A stretch of 64,000 nucleotides of DNA, taken from positions 186,001 to 250,000 of the forward strand of contig CANTUV010000051.1 of NCBI GenBank assembly GCA_947685225.1. Reading direction: 5' to 3'. Source of the stretch: Garcia nutans (Eukaryota; Streptophyta; Magnoliopsida; Malpighiales; Euphorbiaceae). Positions 11,408-21,607 of this stretch are shown one piece after another (the stretch's first letter is position 1; the number at the start of each line of letters is the position of its first letter). The notes beneath the pieces are model-generated. The model was given only the letters and a program-made list of their open reading frames with translations, was not told the origin of the DNA and made no database searches. Made by a program: the position numbers and the translations under genes.

Positions 11408-12430
11408 TTATCTCCTTGTTCCTTGGTTAGTAGCATTGACACCGACTGCCTTTTGCATGCTTTGGCTACCAGATTGATAGTTCCCTTTCTCGTTCCTTCT
11501 TGTTGAAAAATGGTTCTTCTCTCTTTCCCATTCTTCAATTTGCAAACCCGCTTGGAGAAGGTCTTTGAAATCACGGATGAGTGTATGAGACATCCTCTCA
11601 CGAAGACTAGGCAACACACCTCTCACAATCATCCTTATTTGATCAGATTCATTTGGCCTCTTCTTGAGCAAGGCGGCCTTGTTTCTCCATCTCTTCACAT
11701 AATCCACAAAATTCTCATTCGACCTTTGCCTAATGGATTCCACTTCCATTAAGGTAACTTCCATCTCGACATTATAACCATATTGTTGGATGAAGGCTTT
11801 GTAAAGCAGATCCCAACTCTTTTGTGTTCCATCATCTAAGGTATTGAACCAATTTTGGACAAGAGGGTCCAATGAGAGCATGAAGTATCTTAGGGTTTGA
11901 GCCTTAGTAGCTCGGGTAGACTGCATAGAAGTGATATACTGCTTCACATGGAGATGAGGATTTTCGGTTCCATCAAACTTCGCGAAAGATGGCATCTTGA
12001 ACTTGTACGGGACTTCTTCATCTAACTCAAATAATTTGTCAACTTCGGACATTTTCTCGGTTTTTAGCTTCTTCTCAAATTTCTTTTCTAAGGCAGCAAT
12101 CATCTTTTCAACATCAGAAGTTTCGGTCTTCTCCATAGTTGATCTTTCAACAATCTTCGGTTCTTTTTTCTTCTCTTGAGCATCTTGGTAATATTGAGCC
12201 CAATCATCATCGTCATCATCAATGATGACCTTTTCATCATCAAAAACCACTTCACCAACTTTGGTCTTCCCTTTGTCCCTTGGCTTCTTAGTGCTAGCAG
12301 ACGCTTCGGCATGATTTTTCAAGATTGCAGTCAATTAGTTCTTCATGGTCTCAGCTATGGCCCCTTTTATTTCTTCCATTTTGGCATTGAGGGCTTCATC
12401 CACCATTCTTTGAATTTGTTCGGACTCCAT
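11408..12430 (-). pseudogene. Gag N-terminal/capsid region of T2
   Basis: This begins at the ATG at 12428-12430 (MESEQIQRMVDEALNAK). A Lys/Glu-rich stretch likely to form coiled coil precedes the retrotransposon-gag domain: PSFAKFDGTENPHLHVKQY, LRYFMLSLDPLVQNWF, LLYKAFIQQYGYN, ENFVDYVKRWRNKAALL. An in-frame TAA at 12335 stands where T4 has CAA. The frame also stays open upstream of the ATG to about 12604, and that upstream peptide is conserved in T4 and T7, so the true start may lie further upstream after splicing. Confidence 0.85.
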
Positions 12431-13604
12431 TGTTTTTGGTGAGCAAGTGATTGAGTCGTTGCTAGATACTTTGTCTCCGGCATAGGTCGGATTGTCATAA
12501 GATTTTGAACTGTCGTAATCCAAGGCTGTGAGCCAGAAAGGATTGATGATATGAAATTCAAATGTATGCATGTATACATGTATGCACAAACAATCAAAAA
12601 ACAAGGATAATTAAGACATTCCTTCCAATCTTATAACATTCACACACGAATGGCTAATCTCTTTTTCTAGGTATATGGTTAACAAAATACTAATATGGGG
12701 TACCTTGTTTTCAAATATTTCACTCGGACATTTCAACCAATAGTTATATTTACGAAAATGAAAATCAATTTATGATAATTCCCATTAATTAAGTTTAAAT
12801 CCATTCAACCAACTATAGTAGCTTTTATGCTACATTGGATTAAAACTAAATTAAGAGGTTTATTATAGATAGATTTCTCACTTGAAAAAGTAACTAATGA
12901 TTCATGCCAAAAACAAGCCCATGAGTAATTATTCTTAGTATAAACTAGGCTCACAATTGATTTTTGGTATTTCGCAATTGACCTAAATAATTTGCAAGCT
13001 CTTTGTAAGAAAAGGTTGGATAAAAATAATTTTGTTTCTAAGCCTATTGTAAAAAGATTTTAGAAAAAAAAAACATATTTTGGGCTTATTATTTGGGGCC
13101 ATGAGCAAAAGAATTTTTGATTTGTTTTTAGAAAACTTTTATGTCCAAAGACCATCTTGAAAAGTTTTGAAAATAGCTTTGGTCTTTTGGACTTTAAATA
13201 AAAATTTATTTTGAGCTTACAATATACTTAGGTCATATTTGAAAAAATAACAAACCAAATAGGCCATGATTTAAGCCAAGATAAATTAACCATAGTCAAA
13301 CAACATGTATTTGGGGTAAAAACCTAAGGAAAGTAACTAGGCCAATTACATGAGCTTTAGTCTTTGGGTTAAAAGGCTTAGGTTCCCATAGCAAGTATAT
13401 ACCAAATGGTATGAGGCTATGAGTTGTTATGCCATGCTCGATCTCCATACCTTGAGTGAAAGTATGGTATCCCTTACATAACACAACACGGATAACACGG
13501 GCGTCCTAACTCACGTACACAATGTAATCTAATATGATGCAATGGATAATATCATTATAAAAAAGAATAGAATAATAAAAAGACCAACGGAATCAACTTC
13601 TCTT
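12431..13604 (-). other. T2 5' leader between primer site and gag
   Basis: This is an untranslated leader of about 1.2 kb, AT-rich, homologous to 42321-43473 in T4 and 62074-63237 in T7. Near its gag end a pyrimidine-rich tract ends in CTCACAG (AG at 12526-12527, - strand), resembling a 3' splice site. From there to the gag ATG the reading frame is conserved among the three copies. No gene is seen elsewhere in it. Confidence 0.7.
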
Positions 13605-13623
13605 ATCCCCAGTGGAGTCACCA
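13605..13623 (-). other. Primer-binding site of T2
   Basis: On the - strand this reads TGGTGACTCCACTGGGGAT, one base inside the LTR end at 13625. T4 has TGGCGACTCCACTGGGGAT at the same place and T7 a one-mismatch relative. This is a typical Tat-group primer site. I do not assign the tRNA. Confidence 0.85.
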
Positions 13624-13624
13624 C

Positions 13625-15741
13625 TGTGAGCGGGGATTTTTGCCCCCACTCCTGGTGGAATGGTTCTTGCGACTTCGGCACTGTTTAGGCTCAGGGCCTT
13701 AGAGAACACGAACCTAAGTCCGGATAAAATGGAGTTGCTACCCGAACGGGCCGGGAAAAAAGAAAGGGGTGGATGAGTCGATTCCTAAGGAATCTCTAAT
13801 CCCCTAATGTGTTTGGAAAGTTGAGTACGTGTGGGGAAGGTGAGAAATGGCCCAGCACCCCTACAACGCCCGGTTCATTAGAACCGGCCTCCTTTACAGG
13901 TCTTAATATTATAAAATTCTTAAATATAACAATATTATCCATATTACACTCAATAATTAAAATAAAGCATCGATATATTAAAAATCAAAACAATGTCCAA
14001 GCAAAAAAAATAAATGGACACCCATCCGAAGATGGAAACATGCCCTTACATAATCCATGCCTAAATAGGATACCCACCGAAAGGTAGAAACATATCCTTT
14101 ACATTGGTTCTAAAATAAAAAAGCAATTTAAATTACATTATATTTAACTAATGAGGTACCCACCAAGTGGAAACATACCTCTTACAACATTTGGAAATAT
14201 AAATAAATCGATAAAAGTAAATAACCATTCATCATAAATAAATCATTCATCAAAGATATTAAACATCAATAGAATGTAAACATCCATCCATGATAAACTA
14301 AATAAATAAAGCATTGAACTTAAATAAATCAACAAAGCATTGAAAATAAATTAAAACATAATCAAATATAAAATTGAATAAAGTAAGTAAAATTCAAATT
14401 AGGGTTACTGTTTCTATTTAAGATTCTTTATTTAATGTGTTTAGGGGTTTGGAATTTATGAGTTTAAGCTACTGTGAGTTTTAATGGAATTGAAATGTAT
14501 TAAAGTTTTATAATTTAAGAGGTTGATAAAATTCTTTGATTAACCAAATTAGTGTTTGAGGAGTGAAATCATGAAATTAGGGTTTGGACACTTTAAAACA
14601 TTAGGTTTATGATTTACGGTTACTTACTGTGTAGAATTATAACATTTAAATTTATATGGTTTTAAGGTTTTAAAGATTAGGACATAGAAAAATTAGGGTT
14701 TAAGAAAACTAGGGTTTAGAATAATTTGGTTTGAGGTTACTATCTTGATTCTAAAGTTGAATTAGGGTTTAGTGCTTTCGGGGAATATATTTTATTTTAG
14801 AATTTGGAGAAACAATTTATAGTTTTATAAATTTTAATGAAAATAAACAAAATGGTTTAAGGTTTATAGAAACAAAAATGATGTTTTCTAGGGTTTTTGG
14901 AAAGAAACAGATTCAATTTAAGGTTTTGAAAAATTGGAAAGCAAATTAGGGTTTTGAGATTTTGAAGAAACAAAAATAACAATTTTAAGATTTTTGGAAA
15001 ACAAATAAAGGAATTAAGGTTTTTAAGCTTTAGACAAGGTAAATTGAAGTTCTAAGGTTTTTTGAATCAAAAGAGACAAGTGGATTATTTAAGCTACTGT
15101 GAAGAAATTAGACATTCATACCTCCGTTTGTTGGTTCCACCAAAAATTTCTTCTTCGATGAACAAGAACAAAGACAAGCTTTGCTGCCTTAAAATTCAAT
15201 TTATTTTTTAAAGTTTTCTCCTCAATTTCGGTCTCAAATTTCACTTCCTTTCTGTGTTGTTTTAGTCCTTATTTATAGAAGATTTTTATGATTAATTCTA
15301 GTTATTCACGGAATCTAACATTAATTAAGAAAAGGAAGCCGAACCTAATTGTATTTGGTTTCAAAAAAAATTTCGTCGAAAAAATTTCGTTAGCAAAAAA
15401 AAAAAACTGTTGCGGAAAAATTACGCTAGAGAAAAAAAACTGCTGCAGCTGGCTGCGGGCTGCGGGGCGAAAATTGGCCTGCGGGCCATTTCGCCGCAAC
15501 TCTTCGGCGACAAATTTTTTCGTCGCCGATTTTTCTGCAGTTGATTTTTATTTTTATTTATTTGTTTATTATTATTATTTTTTATTTTTTATTAATAAAA
15601 ATTAGATTCTAAAGCAAATATTATTTAATTAAGATAACAAAATTATTTTGGACTAATTAAAATATATTGGACAACACAAAAATTATTTTGGACTAATTAA
15701 AATATATTGGACTGAACTAGGTAAAAAATTAAGGGTCTACA
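13625..15741 (-). mobile_element. 5' LTR of T2 (2117 bp)
   Basis: On the - strand it runs from TGTAGACCC (ending at 15741) to CCGCTCACA (13625). It aligns with LTRs 43494-45428, 57851-59728 and 59729-62053. It contains AGGGTTTA-rich sequence (14400-15000), quasi-palindromes (15467-15530) and a 40-bp direct repeat (about 15639-15712). The primer site on its left side makes it the 5' LTR of T2. On its right side the adjacent AGTAAGAGGGACTA (- strand) could also pass for a polypurine tract, leaving open an LTR shared with T4. Confidence 0.85.
15467..15530. repeat. GGCC-centred quasi-palindromes in T2 LTR
   Basis: GGCGAAAATTGGCC and GGCCATTTCGCC form an imperfect inverted repeat with a 4-base spacer (15467-15495). 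CGGCGAC (15505-15511) and GTCGCCG (15522-15528) form a second one. The same pair of structures occurs in T7 in more perfect form (59900-59958). Confidence 0.75.
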
Positions 15742-16836
15742 TAGTCCCTCTTACTAATGATATTCCATCACACAAAGAGATTCAACGGATAATTGGTATG
15801 GAACAGTCATTAAAAGAGTCCTTCAAGATAAAAATTAAGCCGATTTGGAGTTATTGGTTGAACTATGACAGACATATCCATAGAGAAACAACCAAACAAT
15901 ATGCTCGAGCATTTTTACTGTATTTGCTTGGGTCGACCATTTTATGCAGAACCAAATCTGCCATCCATCTATTGGTATTGAGGGCCCTTATTGATATGAG
16001 CATGGTACAACTTTATGGTTGGGGTGAAGCTGGCCTTGCCTATCTCTATCATGGACTAGGAAAGATTTGTAGGAATAAGAAGTCTTTCGTTGGTTTCATG
16101 GTGGTTGTCAAGGTACTCTTCTTCCACCATCATCAATTCCATGCTTATACTAGTATGAATTTGATTTTCATTGTTATTATAGGTATGGGCATATGAGCAT
16201 AATCTTGTGAGGGTGCTAGGAATTTCCCGAGAGAGAGTTAGGTATCCAAGGTTGAATTTTTGGTTGTCAGATCGTGTGGCAGTTCCTGGCTCTCACCATG
16301 TGCACACACAGCGCTATCTCTTGAGTTGCTTAACCTGGGTTGAGGAAAAATAATATTAGTATACTTTAAAATTTATATAAAAACTGCACTTACCTTCTAT
16401 CATCTTGTAGATCAATTTGGCTTGGTGGAACACGGAAGAGAGGATGAACTGGACTTCTTCTATGAACACTGCACTGCCTTTTTAGCATACCCGCCAAGTC
16501 ATTGTTGGCCCTATGTCTAGTGGCTAGTTTCTCGGGGAGAGGGTGTATGAGAGGTTCCTTGGTCCCGAGCAACGGAGGATCCAGATGAATTGCCTAGATT
16601 ATACTTTAAATATTGCATCAATGCCGAAGAATATGTGGTGGTTAGCTCGGCACGGTTACAATGTTGAAACCTTTCTCTATCCACCTGGTGTATCATATAC
16701 CCAGTTTATTCGAGTAGGGCTCTTAAACTTTGACGTATCTCCTGTTGGTGTCCGAGAAATTCCCGAGGAAGATGAGGATGAAGAGGAGTATCAAGAGGAG
16801 GGAGGAGGGTCCATCCCTCATCCCGGGGCTAGCACC
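15742..16836 (+). pseudogene. Plant mobile domain (PMD) protein, 5' part, N-terminus missing
   Basis: The reading frame is open from the LTR border (VPLTNDIPS...) through exon 1, which ends at 16112 with AAG/GTACTC. An intron of 70 bp ends ATTATAG at 16182, and exon 2 resumes in phase with VWAYEHN. Landmarks match PMD (aminotransferase-like mobile domain) proteins: YARAFLLYLLGSTI, VQLYGWGEAGLAYLYHGLG, VWAYEHNLVRVLGI, YPRLNFWLSD and, after a less clear intron, GVYERFLGPEQRRIQ (near 16540). Roughly 80-100 N-terminal residues expected for the family are absent, as if cut off by T2. A3 interrupts it at 16836. PMD proteins are linked to TE silencing in host genes and are also carried by transposable elements; here the position antisense to T4 suggests a TE-carried copy. 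Confidence 0.8.
16832..16836. repeat. Target-site duplication of A3, left copy (GCACC)
   Basis: GCACC directly precedes the TGTT start of the left LTR and recurs at 26334-26338 right after the right LTR's ...GCAACA end. This is the 5-bp duplication expected of a gypsy integrase. Confidence 0.95.
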
Positions 16837-17126
16837 TGTTTTATGAGTTTTTGTTATAGATTTGTGTCTTGTTTATTATGATAATTATTGTTTTATTTAG
16901 GTATTTTGTTAGTTTTTAACGGTTTGTTTTGTGTTTTTATTAATTTTGGTATTTTAGTTTATTTCAGTGTTTATGTTATTTTTTATCTAGTTTTTAGTAT
17001 GTGTTTATGTTTTGTTGGTTATTGTCTATTTATTTCTTGTTTAAAGTTTTGTTGTAAGTATTGTGTTAGGTTAAAAAAGGCAAGGAAACAAATTGAAGGA
17101 GAAAGGGGCAATGGCTGACACAGGCA

Positions 17127-17515
17127 GAGGACACGGCCAAGTCACTGGCCGTGTCCCATACCAAGTTAAAAAGGAAGAACAAGTCCCAGTAGCAGACACA
17201 AGCAAGGGACACGGCCAAGTCAGTGGCCGTGTCCCTCCAAAGAAGCCCAACACGGCCAAGTCACCTTCACTTGGCCATGTCTCACTTGGTTCCAAAGGAA
17301 AAGAGAAGCAAATCTTCACAAAAGCAAACACAGGCAAGGGACACGGCCAAGTCAAGCTCCAACTGGCCGTGTCACTCAACCAAAGAAGAAAAGAAGAAAA
17401 TTTTGACAGTAGGCTACACATGCAAGGGACACGGCCAAGTCACTGGCCGTGTCCCTCCAAAGAGCACTCACACGGCCAAGTCACATGCAACTTGGCCGTG
17501 TCTCTCATGAACCAA
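17127..17515. repeat. GACACGGCC inverted-repeat array, A3 5' LTR
   Basis: Six paired units occur. Units at 17129-17156, 17206-17235 and 17426-17455 have arms GGGACACGGCCA (or one base shorter) and TGGCCGTGTCCC around a 6-base AGTCAC or AGTCAG spacer; the last two are perfect 12-bp arms. Units at 17250-17280, 17341-17374 and 17470-17501 have longer spacers, two of them with arms of the ACACGGCCAAG/CTTGGCCGTGT type. The array ends about 45 bp upstream of the TATA box. Confidence 0.93.
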
Positions 17516-17547
17516 AGCCGTAGTGAGTTTTTAAAGCGGACGTTTCG

Positions 17548-17556
17548 TATAAAAGG
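17548..17556 (+). promoter_or_regulatory. Probable TATA box of A3 5' LTR
   Basis: TATAAAAGG lies just downstream of the inverted-repeat array in a 5' LTR, followed within 40 bp by GCTAGGGTTTGGG. The corresponding segment is missing from the right LTR. Confidence 0.7.
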
Positions 17557-18525
17557 AAAGAGTGAAGCTAGGGTTTGGGACGGCTGATGATTTGGAGAGC
17601 TAATTTAGCCGTCTGAGAGTGAGCTTAGGGTTTTGACAATTGTTTTCTTTGATTTTGATTACACTTTTGATTACTTTAGCTGAGATTAGATTGTTCTAGC
17701 CATTGATGCATCCTTCTTGCAAGATTTGAACAAGAGATTCTTCAGAAGCTTCAAGGAGTTTGTAACTTGGTTTTGTTCTCAAACTTATTCTCTTTATTTT
17801 CATTGAAATTGTATTTATGGATATTATCATGTCTATTTTGATTTCTTTGAACATTAATGAGATGAATATGTTTGATTGCATTATGAACTAATTTGATCTA
17901 GTCTAGGGTTTGTATGGATCTGCTATGATTGTATGAATTGGTTATTCTCTTAGCTAATGATTTCTTTAGCCTTGATTGAATGAAATATTTTAATATATAA
18001 TTGATTGGCCACCAATTATGTGTTTTAGGTATTAGATGATGGATTGAGAGATGAAGTCTAATGCCGGAACAATTCAATTAAGGACTTAGGTGAATTAGAG
18101 ATATAACCTATTAAAAAGATTAATTCAATTATAACAAGATTAGTTGAAAGAGGTTTGAATGCGAGAGCTTATTTCCTTGACTTGATTAATTGAGTTGTTT
18201 GAGATTTAATCTTTGAAATTGAATTAGTTAAGAGGAATAACCATTCATACATATAAGTAGTAGAGAAGTGCAAACCCTAGACCTTTTTATCAAGTGAATC
18301 AAAACATCAGCTCTTGTTTACTTTTATTGTTTTAAACTTCAATTAAACTTTTTCATTAGTTAGCAATTTAAATTTATTCATTACTTGTTACTTTTAATCT
18401 GATAATCAATTATCCACTTTAGCTTCCTTGTGAGACAACCTTGGGGCGATCACCTTTGCTACAGCTACCTCGTATACTTGCGAGTGATGCTTTGTGGTAG
18501 AGTTAATTATAGCGCAATAAGTTTT

Positions 18526-18543
18526 TGGTGCCGCTGCCAGGGA
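18526..18543 (+). other. Primer-binding site of A3 (tRNA-Asp type)
   Basis: TGGTGCCGCTGCCAGGGA lies 6 nt after the LTR. It is a diverged form of the tRNA-Asp primer site usual for Athila elements. A5 has TGGCGCTGCTGCCGGGGA and A6 TGGCGCCTCTGCCGGGGA. Confidence 0.9.
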
Positions 18544-18669
18544 AGCTAATTGGCGTAATTGTTTATTAAAATATATATATATATATTTTAGATTATTTTT
18601 CACTATTTTCATTTTATTTTATTTTGTCTTTTGCTTTTAATTGTTTCTTTTTCTAGAAAATTTTTGTTT

Positions 18670-19824
18670 ATGCAAGGCAGGAGATCACTTGAAGGAGAGC
18701 TACATCCATTCATTCCAGAAATTCAGAGAGTGAAAAGGAGCAGAGAAGAGTTTGAGCTCTATACCGGATTTGATACAGAGGAGGACACTTCTGAATTTGA
18801 GTCAGATTCTGCACAATCAGTTAAAATGGCTGAAGAAAGGCAAAGAACGATGAGAGACTTTGCTAGACCTGTCATTGGAACTTCCACCTCTTGCATAAGA
18901 CTGACAGATGCAGCAAGAAATTATGAGTTGAAGAACATTCACTACAACATGCTGCCATCATTTTATGGAGTTCCAAATGAAGATCCTTTGAACTTTATTC
19001 GGGATTTCTACTCCACCCTCAACACTTTTCCATTGGGAGGATTAACAGAGGATCAGTTGAGGATGAGATGTTTCCCTTATACTTTAAAGGATAGGGCAAA
19101 GAGCTGGCTTATGATGTTGCTAGAAAACTCACTGACAACTTGGGAACAAGTGTATAATAAATTCATGGGCAAGTTTTATTCACATCAAAAGACAGCTGAA
19201 TTGAGAGGAAAGATTGCTACATTCTCTCAATTTGAAGGAGAGCCATTTCATGAAGCTTGGGATAGATTTAAGATGCTATTAATCCAGTGTCCACACCATC
19301 ATTACCCGCTTCAACTTCTTAATCAGTTCTTCTATGATGGTTTAACCCAGCAATTTCAGAACACTGTTGATAATGCAGCTGGGGGAGCCATGGGAGAAAA
19401 GACAGCAGCTGAAACCTATGATATCTTTGAGATGTTGGGAGCTAATTCTCAACAGAAAAGTGTAAGAGGAAGAAGTAAAGGGGTAAATCAACTGGAAGCC
19501 AATAGTGAAATGGTCAATCAGATAGCTGAGTTGACAAAGCAAGTGCAGATGCTGAATATGAAGAACAATATTTCTTCATCTACTCAAGAAGTGTGTGGAA
19601 TCTGTGGGACTCTCGGGCAGGGAGCGAATATATGTCCCTCTGCATATGAGTCTTTTGGTAATGCTGAGCAAGTCAATGCCATGGGGGGATTCCAACCAAG
19701 GGCTCGTAATGATGCTTATTCGAATACTTATAATCCTGGTTGGAGGAATCACCCAAATTTTTCTTGGGCAACAAATAATTCTCAGCAGCCTTTTCATTTG
19801 CTCCAGAGACAGAACCAAGAGTAG
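18670..19824 (+). pseudogene. Athila-type Gag of A3
   Basis: This is the structural protein of the virus-like particle. I place the start at the ATG at 18670 (MQGRRSLEGELH); an in-frame ATG at 18631 is also possible. The capsid domain is recognisable by NYELKNIHYNMLPSFYG, NEDPLNFIRDFY, LRMRCFPYTLKDRAKSWL and FYSHQKTAELRGKI, and LNQFFYDGL follows. The zinc knuckle CGICGTLGQGANIC (near 19598) has Gln where His is expected, while A5 keeps His. YNPGWRNHPNFSW near the end is a signature of Athila Gag. The frame ends at TAG (19822-19824) but continues in phase into the protease, so this stop is either a mutation or a readthrough site. Confidence 0.92.
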
Positions 19825-21027
19825 GGCCAATCCTCAAATCAAGGGCAGTCTAAGATAGAAAGTTTGGAGGAAAGTTTACAGGCTTTTATCCAGGTCAGTG
19901 CTAAGAATCAAGAGATAATAAACAAGAGGCTGGATTCCTTAGAAGCATCTTTTAAGAAAGTGGAGTCACAAGTTGGACAACTTGCACAACAGATGAAGAT
20001 TCAACAGAAGGGAAAATTCCCAAGTCAACCTGAGCATGCACAATCAGTGACTGTTCTTAGAAGTGGTAAGGAAATTTATAATACTGTTGAAAATGATTTT
20101 GTGAATGCAGGTAACAAAGAGAACAAGAAGGAAGGAGAACCAAAGAACAAAGGTGCTGGAGAAAGATCAGTGGAGAAGTCGCCTACAGAAGATTTATATA
20201 AGGCAAGAAATCCATACCGGCCACCTATACCATTCCCCAGCAGGTTGAAGGATGATAAACCAGATAAGCAATTTTCTAACATCTTCAACATGCTGTCTAA
20301 GGTAAGTATTAACTTACCCTTACTTGAGGCAATAAAGAACATGCCGGCTTATGCCAAGTTCTTCAAAGAGCTGATCACCAAGAAAAAGAGGTATGAGATG
20401 AATGAAAAGGTGATAGTTTCAGAGGTAGCTAGTGCTGTTCTGCAGCATAAACTACCTCCCAAACTAAAGGATCCTGGAAGCTTTATAATTCAAATTTCTG
20501 TGGGAAATGGAAAGGGGACTGAAGGCATGTGTGATCTAGGAGCCAGTGTGAATTTAATGCCTTATTCTGTGTACCGTGAGTTAGAATTAGGGGAACTTAA
20601 ACCAACAAAAATGGTGTTGCAATTAGTTGATAGATCTCTTAGATTCTCGAAAGGGGTTATAGAAGATGTGTTAGTTAAAGTTGGTGGTTTGATAGTACCT
20701 GTGGATTTCATTGTTCTTGACATGGAAGTAGGTAATTCTTCACCATCTGCACACACCATTCTGCTGGGTAGGCCTTTTATGGCTACTACCAACACCTTAA
20801 TAGATGTTAAAAATGGTAAGTTGTCAATGACTGTCCTAGGGAAAACTGTTGAATTTTTTATTTTTAACACTTCTCCTATTCCTACAACTGCTTTATATGA
20901 GGAATGTTCTTTAATTAATAGTGTTGAAGCAGTTGTTTCAGATGTTGTGTTACAGACAGACTCCCCAGATAAATTGAAGCTGACACTGACCTTAGAAGAG
21001 GGGGCTAAACTAGTGAGGGAGACCTAA
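19825..21027 (+). pseudogene. Gag C-terminal coiled coil and protease of A3
   Basis: The first 60 residues (EESLQAFIQVSAKNQEIINKR... and SQVGQLAQQM) look like a coiled coil, and A5 has four tandem copies of its start. A hydrophilic linker leads to NPYRPPIPFPSRL. The retropepsin has PPKLKDPGSFIIQI, the active-site MCDLGASVNLMP (Asp-Leu-Gly in place of Asp-Thr-Gly), DRSLRFSKGVIEDVLVKV and the C-terminal ILLGRPFMATTNTLIDV. A stop at 21025-21027 separates it from the integrase tail in the same frame. RT is not present downstream. Confidence 0.9.
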
Positions 21028-21357
21028 AGGTGCCTTAACCCAAAGGCATATGAGAGCTCGAGGATTTACAAGGATCGCACAAAAGCACTTCATGACAGAT
21101 TTATTGTGCGAAAGACATTGAGTCCAGGTATGAAAGTTTTACTTTTTAATTATTGATTCCATTTGTTTCCAGGTAAATTCAAGTCTCGATGGAGTGGTCC
21201 TTTCGAGATAATTAAGCTATGTCCTTCTGGTGCTATTGAATTGCTTAACTCTCGAACCAATAAGAATTTTAGAGCAAATAGACATAGAGTTAAACTATAC
21301 AATGAAGGATTTCAGGAAGTGAGGATCATTGACAGCACTTTGATCTATGATCCATAA
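21028..21357 (+). pseudogene. Integrase C-terminal tail of A3, core missing
   Basis: In the same frame as gag and protease this reads KAYESSRIYKDRTKALHDR, LSPGMKVLLFN, then FPGKFKSRWSGPFEIIK and NFRANRHRVKLY. This is the C-terminal domain that follows the DDE core in Athila integrase. One more in-frame stop lies near 21151. RT, RNase H, zinc finger and catalytic core, some 3 kb or more in a complete element, are absent between protease and this tail. A6 has the same arrangement. Confidence 0.9.
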
Positions 21358-21392
21358 GCCTTGCATGATGTCCAACTTTATGACATTAAAGA

Positions 21393-21412
21393 AGCGCTAA
21401 ATGGGAGGCAAC
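21393..21412 (+). other. Conserved 20-mer after integrase tail (A3)
   Basis: AGCGCTAAATGGGAGGCAAC lies about 35 bp after the integrase tail. A6 has the same 20-mer with one difference at 50843-50862 (- strand), although neighbouring sequence is far more diverged. Its role is unknown. Confidence 0.7.
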
Positions 21413-21607
21413 CCATCGGTTTGCATTTATTTTTCATAGTTGTAATTTTAAATTTAGCAAGTTTTGATTTTATGTTTAGTCTAAATAAATGGAATTGGTG
21501 CTTTGATCAGTTTTTCTTTATTTTGTTTCAGGGTGTTTGAAGAAGAAGGTTTGCAAAATCTTTAAGAATTGAATAAAAAAAAGAGTTAAAAGTTAATAAA
21601 AGGCAGT

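Larger units (their letters stand above)
8245..15741 (-). mobile_element. Tat/Ogre-type gypsy element T2, 3' part beyond window
   Basis: On the - strand it contains 5' LTR (15741-13625), primer site, about 1.2 kb leader, gag, protease and RT, and is cut at 8245 by T1. Gene content and sequence parallel T4 (29182-33900, 40901-45428) and T7. The RT style (VDYRDLNKAS, GYNQVLMAQED, YVDDMMVKS) is characteristic of the Tat/Ogre clade. RNase H, integrase and 3' LTR should lie left of the T1/T1b nest. At its right border it abuts PMD coding sequence of T4 in an open frame, so it probably inserted there. Confidence 0.85.
16837..18519 (+). mobile_element. 5' LTR of A3 (1683 bp)
   Basis: It starts TGTTTTATGAG and ends GCGCAATA, with TA instead of the CA seen in the right LTR (GCGCAACA). 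It includes a T-rich U3 start, the GACACGGCC array, a TATA box, an R/U5 with GCTAGGGTTTGGG and an AT-rich remainder. Ending in TA rather than CA is a point change at the terminus. Confidence 0.95.

Noticed and set aside
17127..17515. CRISPR-like appearance (palindromic repeats with spacers)
   Set aside because: The DNA is plant nuclear, repeat spacing is irregular, spacers are repeated rather than unique, and no cas genes are present.
17093..17587. Open frame over the inverted-repeat array encoding a repetitive peptide (GHGQVTGRVP-like); similar frames at 25066-25497, 40254-40742 and 35286-35672
   Set aside because: Frames exist on both strands and in several phases simply because the repeats lack stops. 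They lie in LTRs, overlap the promoter region and are not conserved in phase between copies.
19822..19824. Programmed stop readthrough between Gag and protease in A3
   Set aside because: The same-phase TAG could be a readthrough site, but A6 and A5 show no stop at the same place that I can confirm, and other stops in A3 are clearly mutational.
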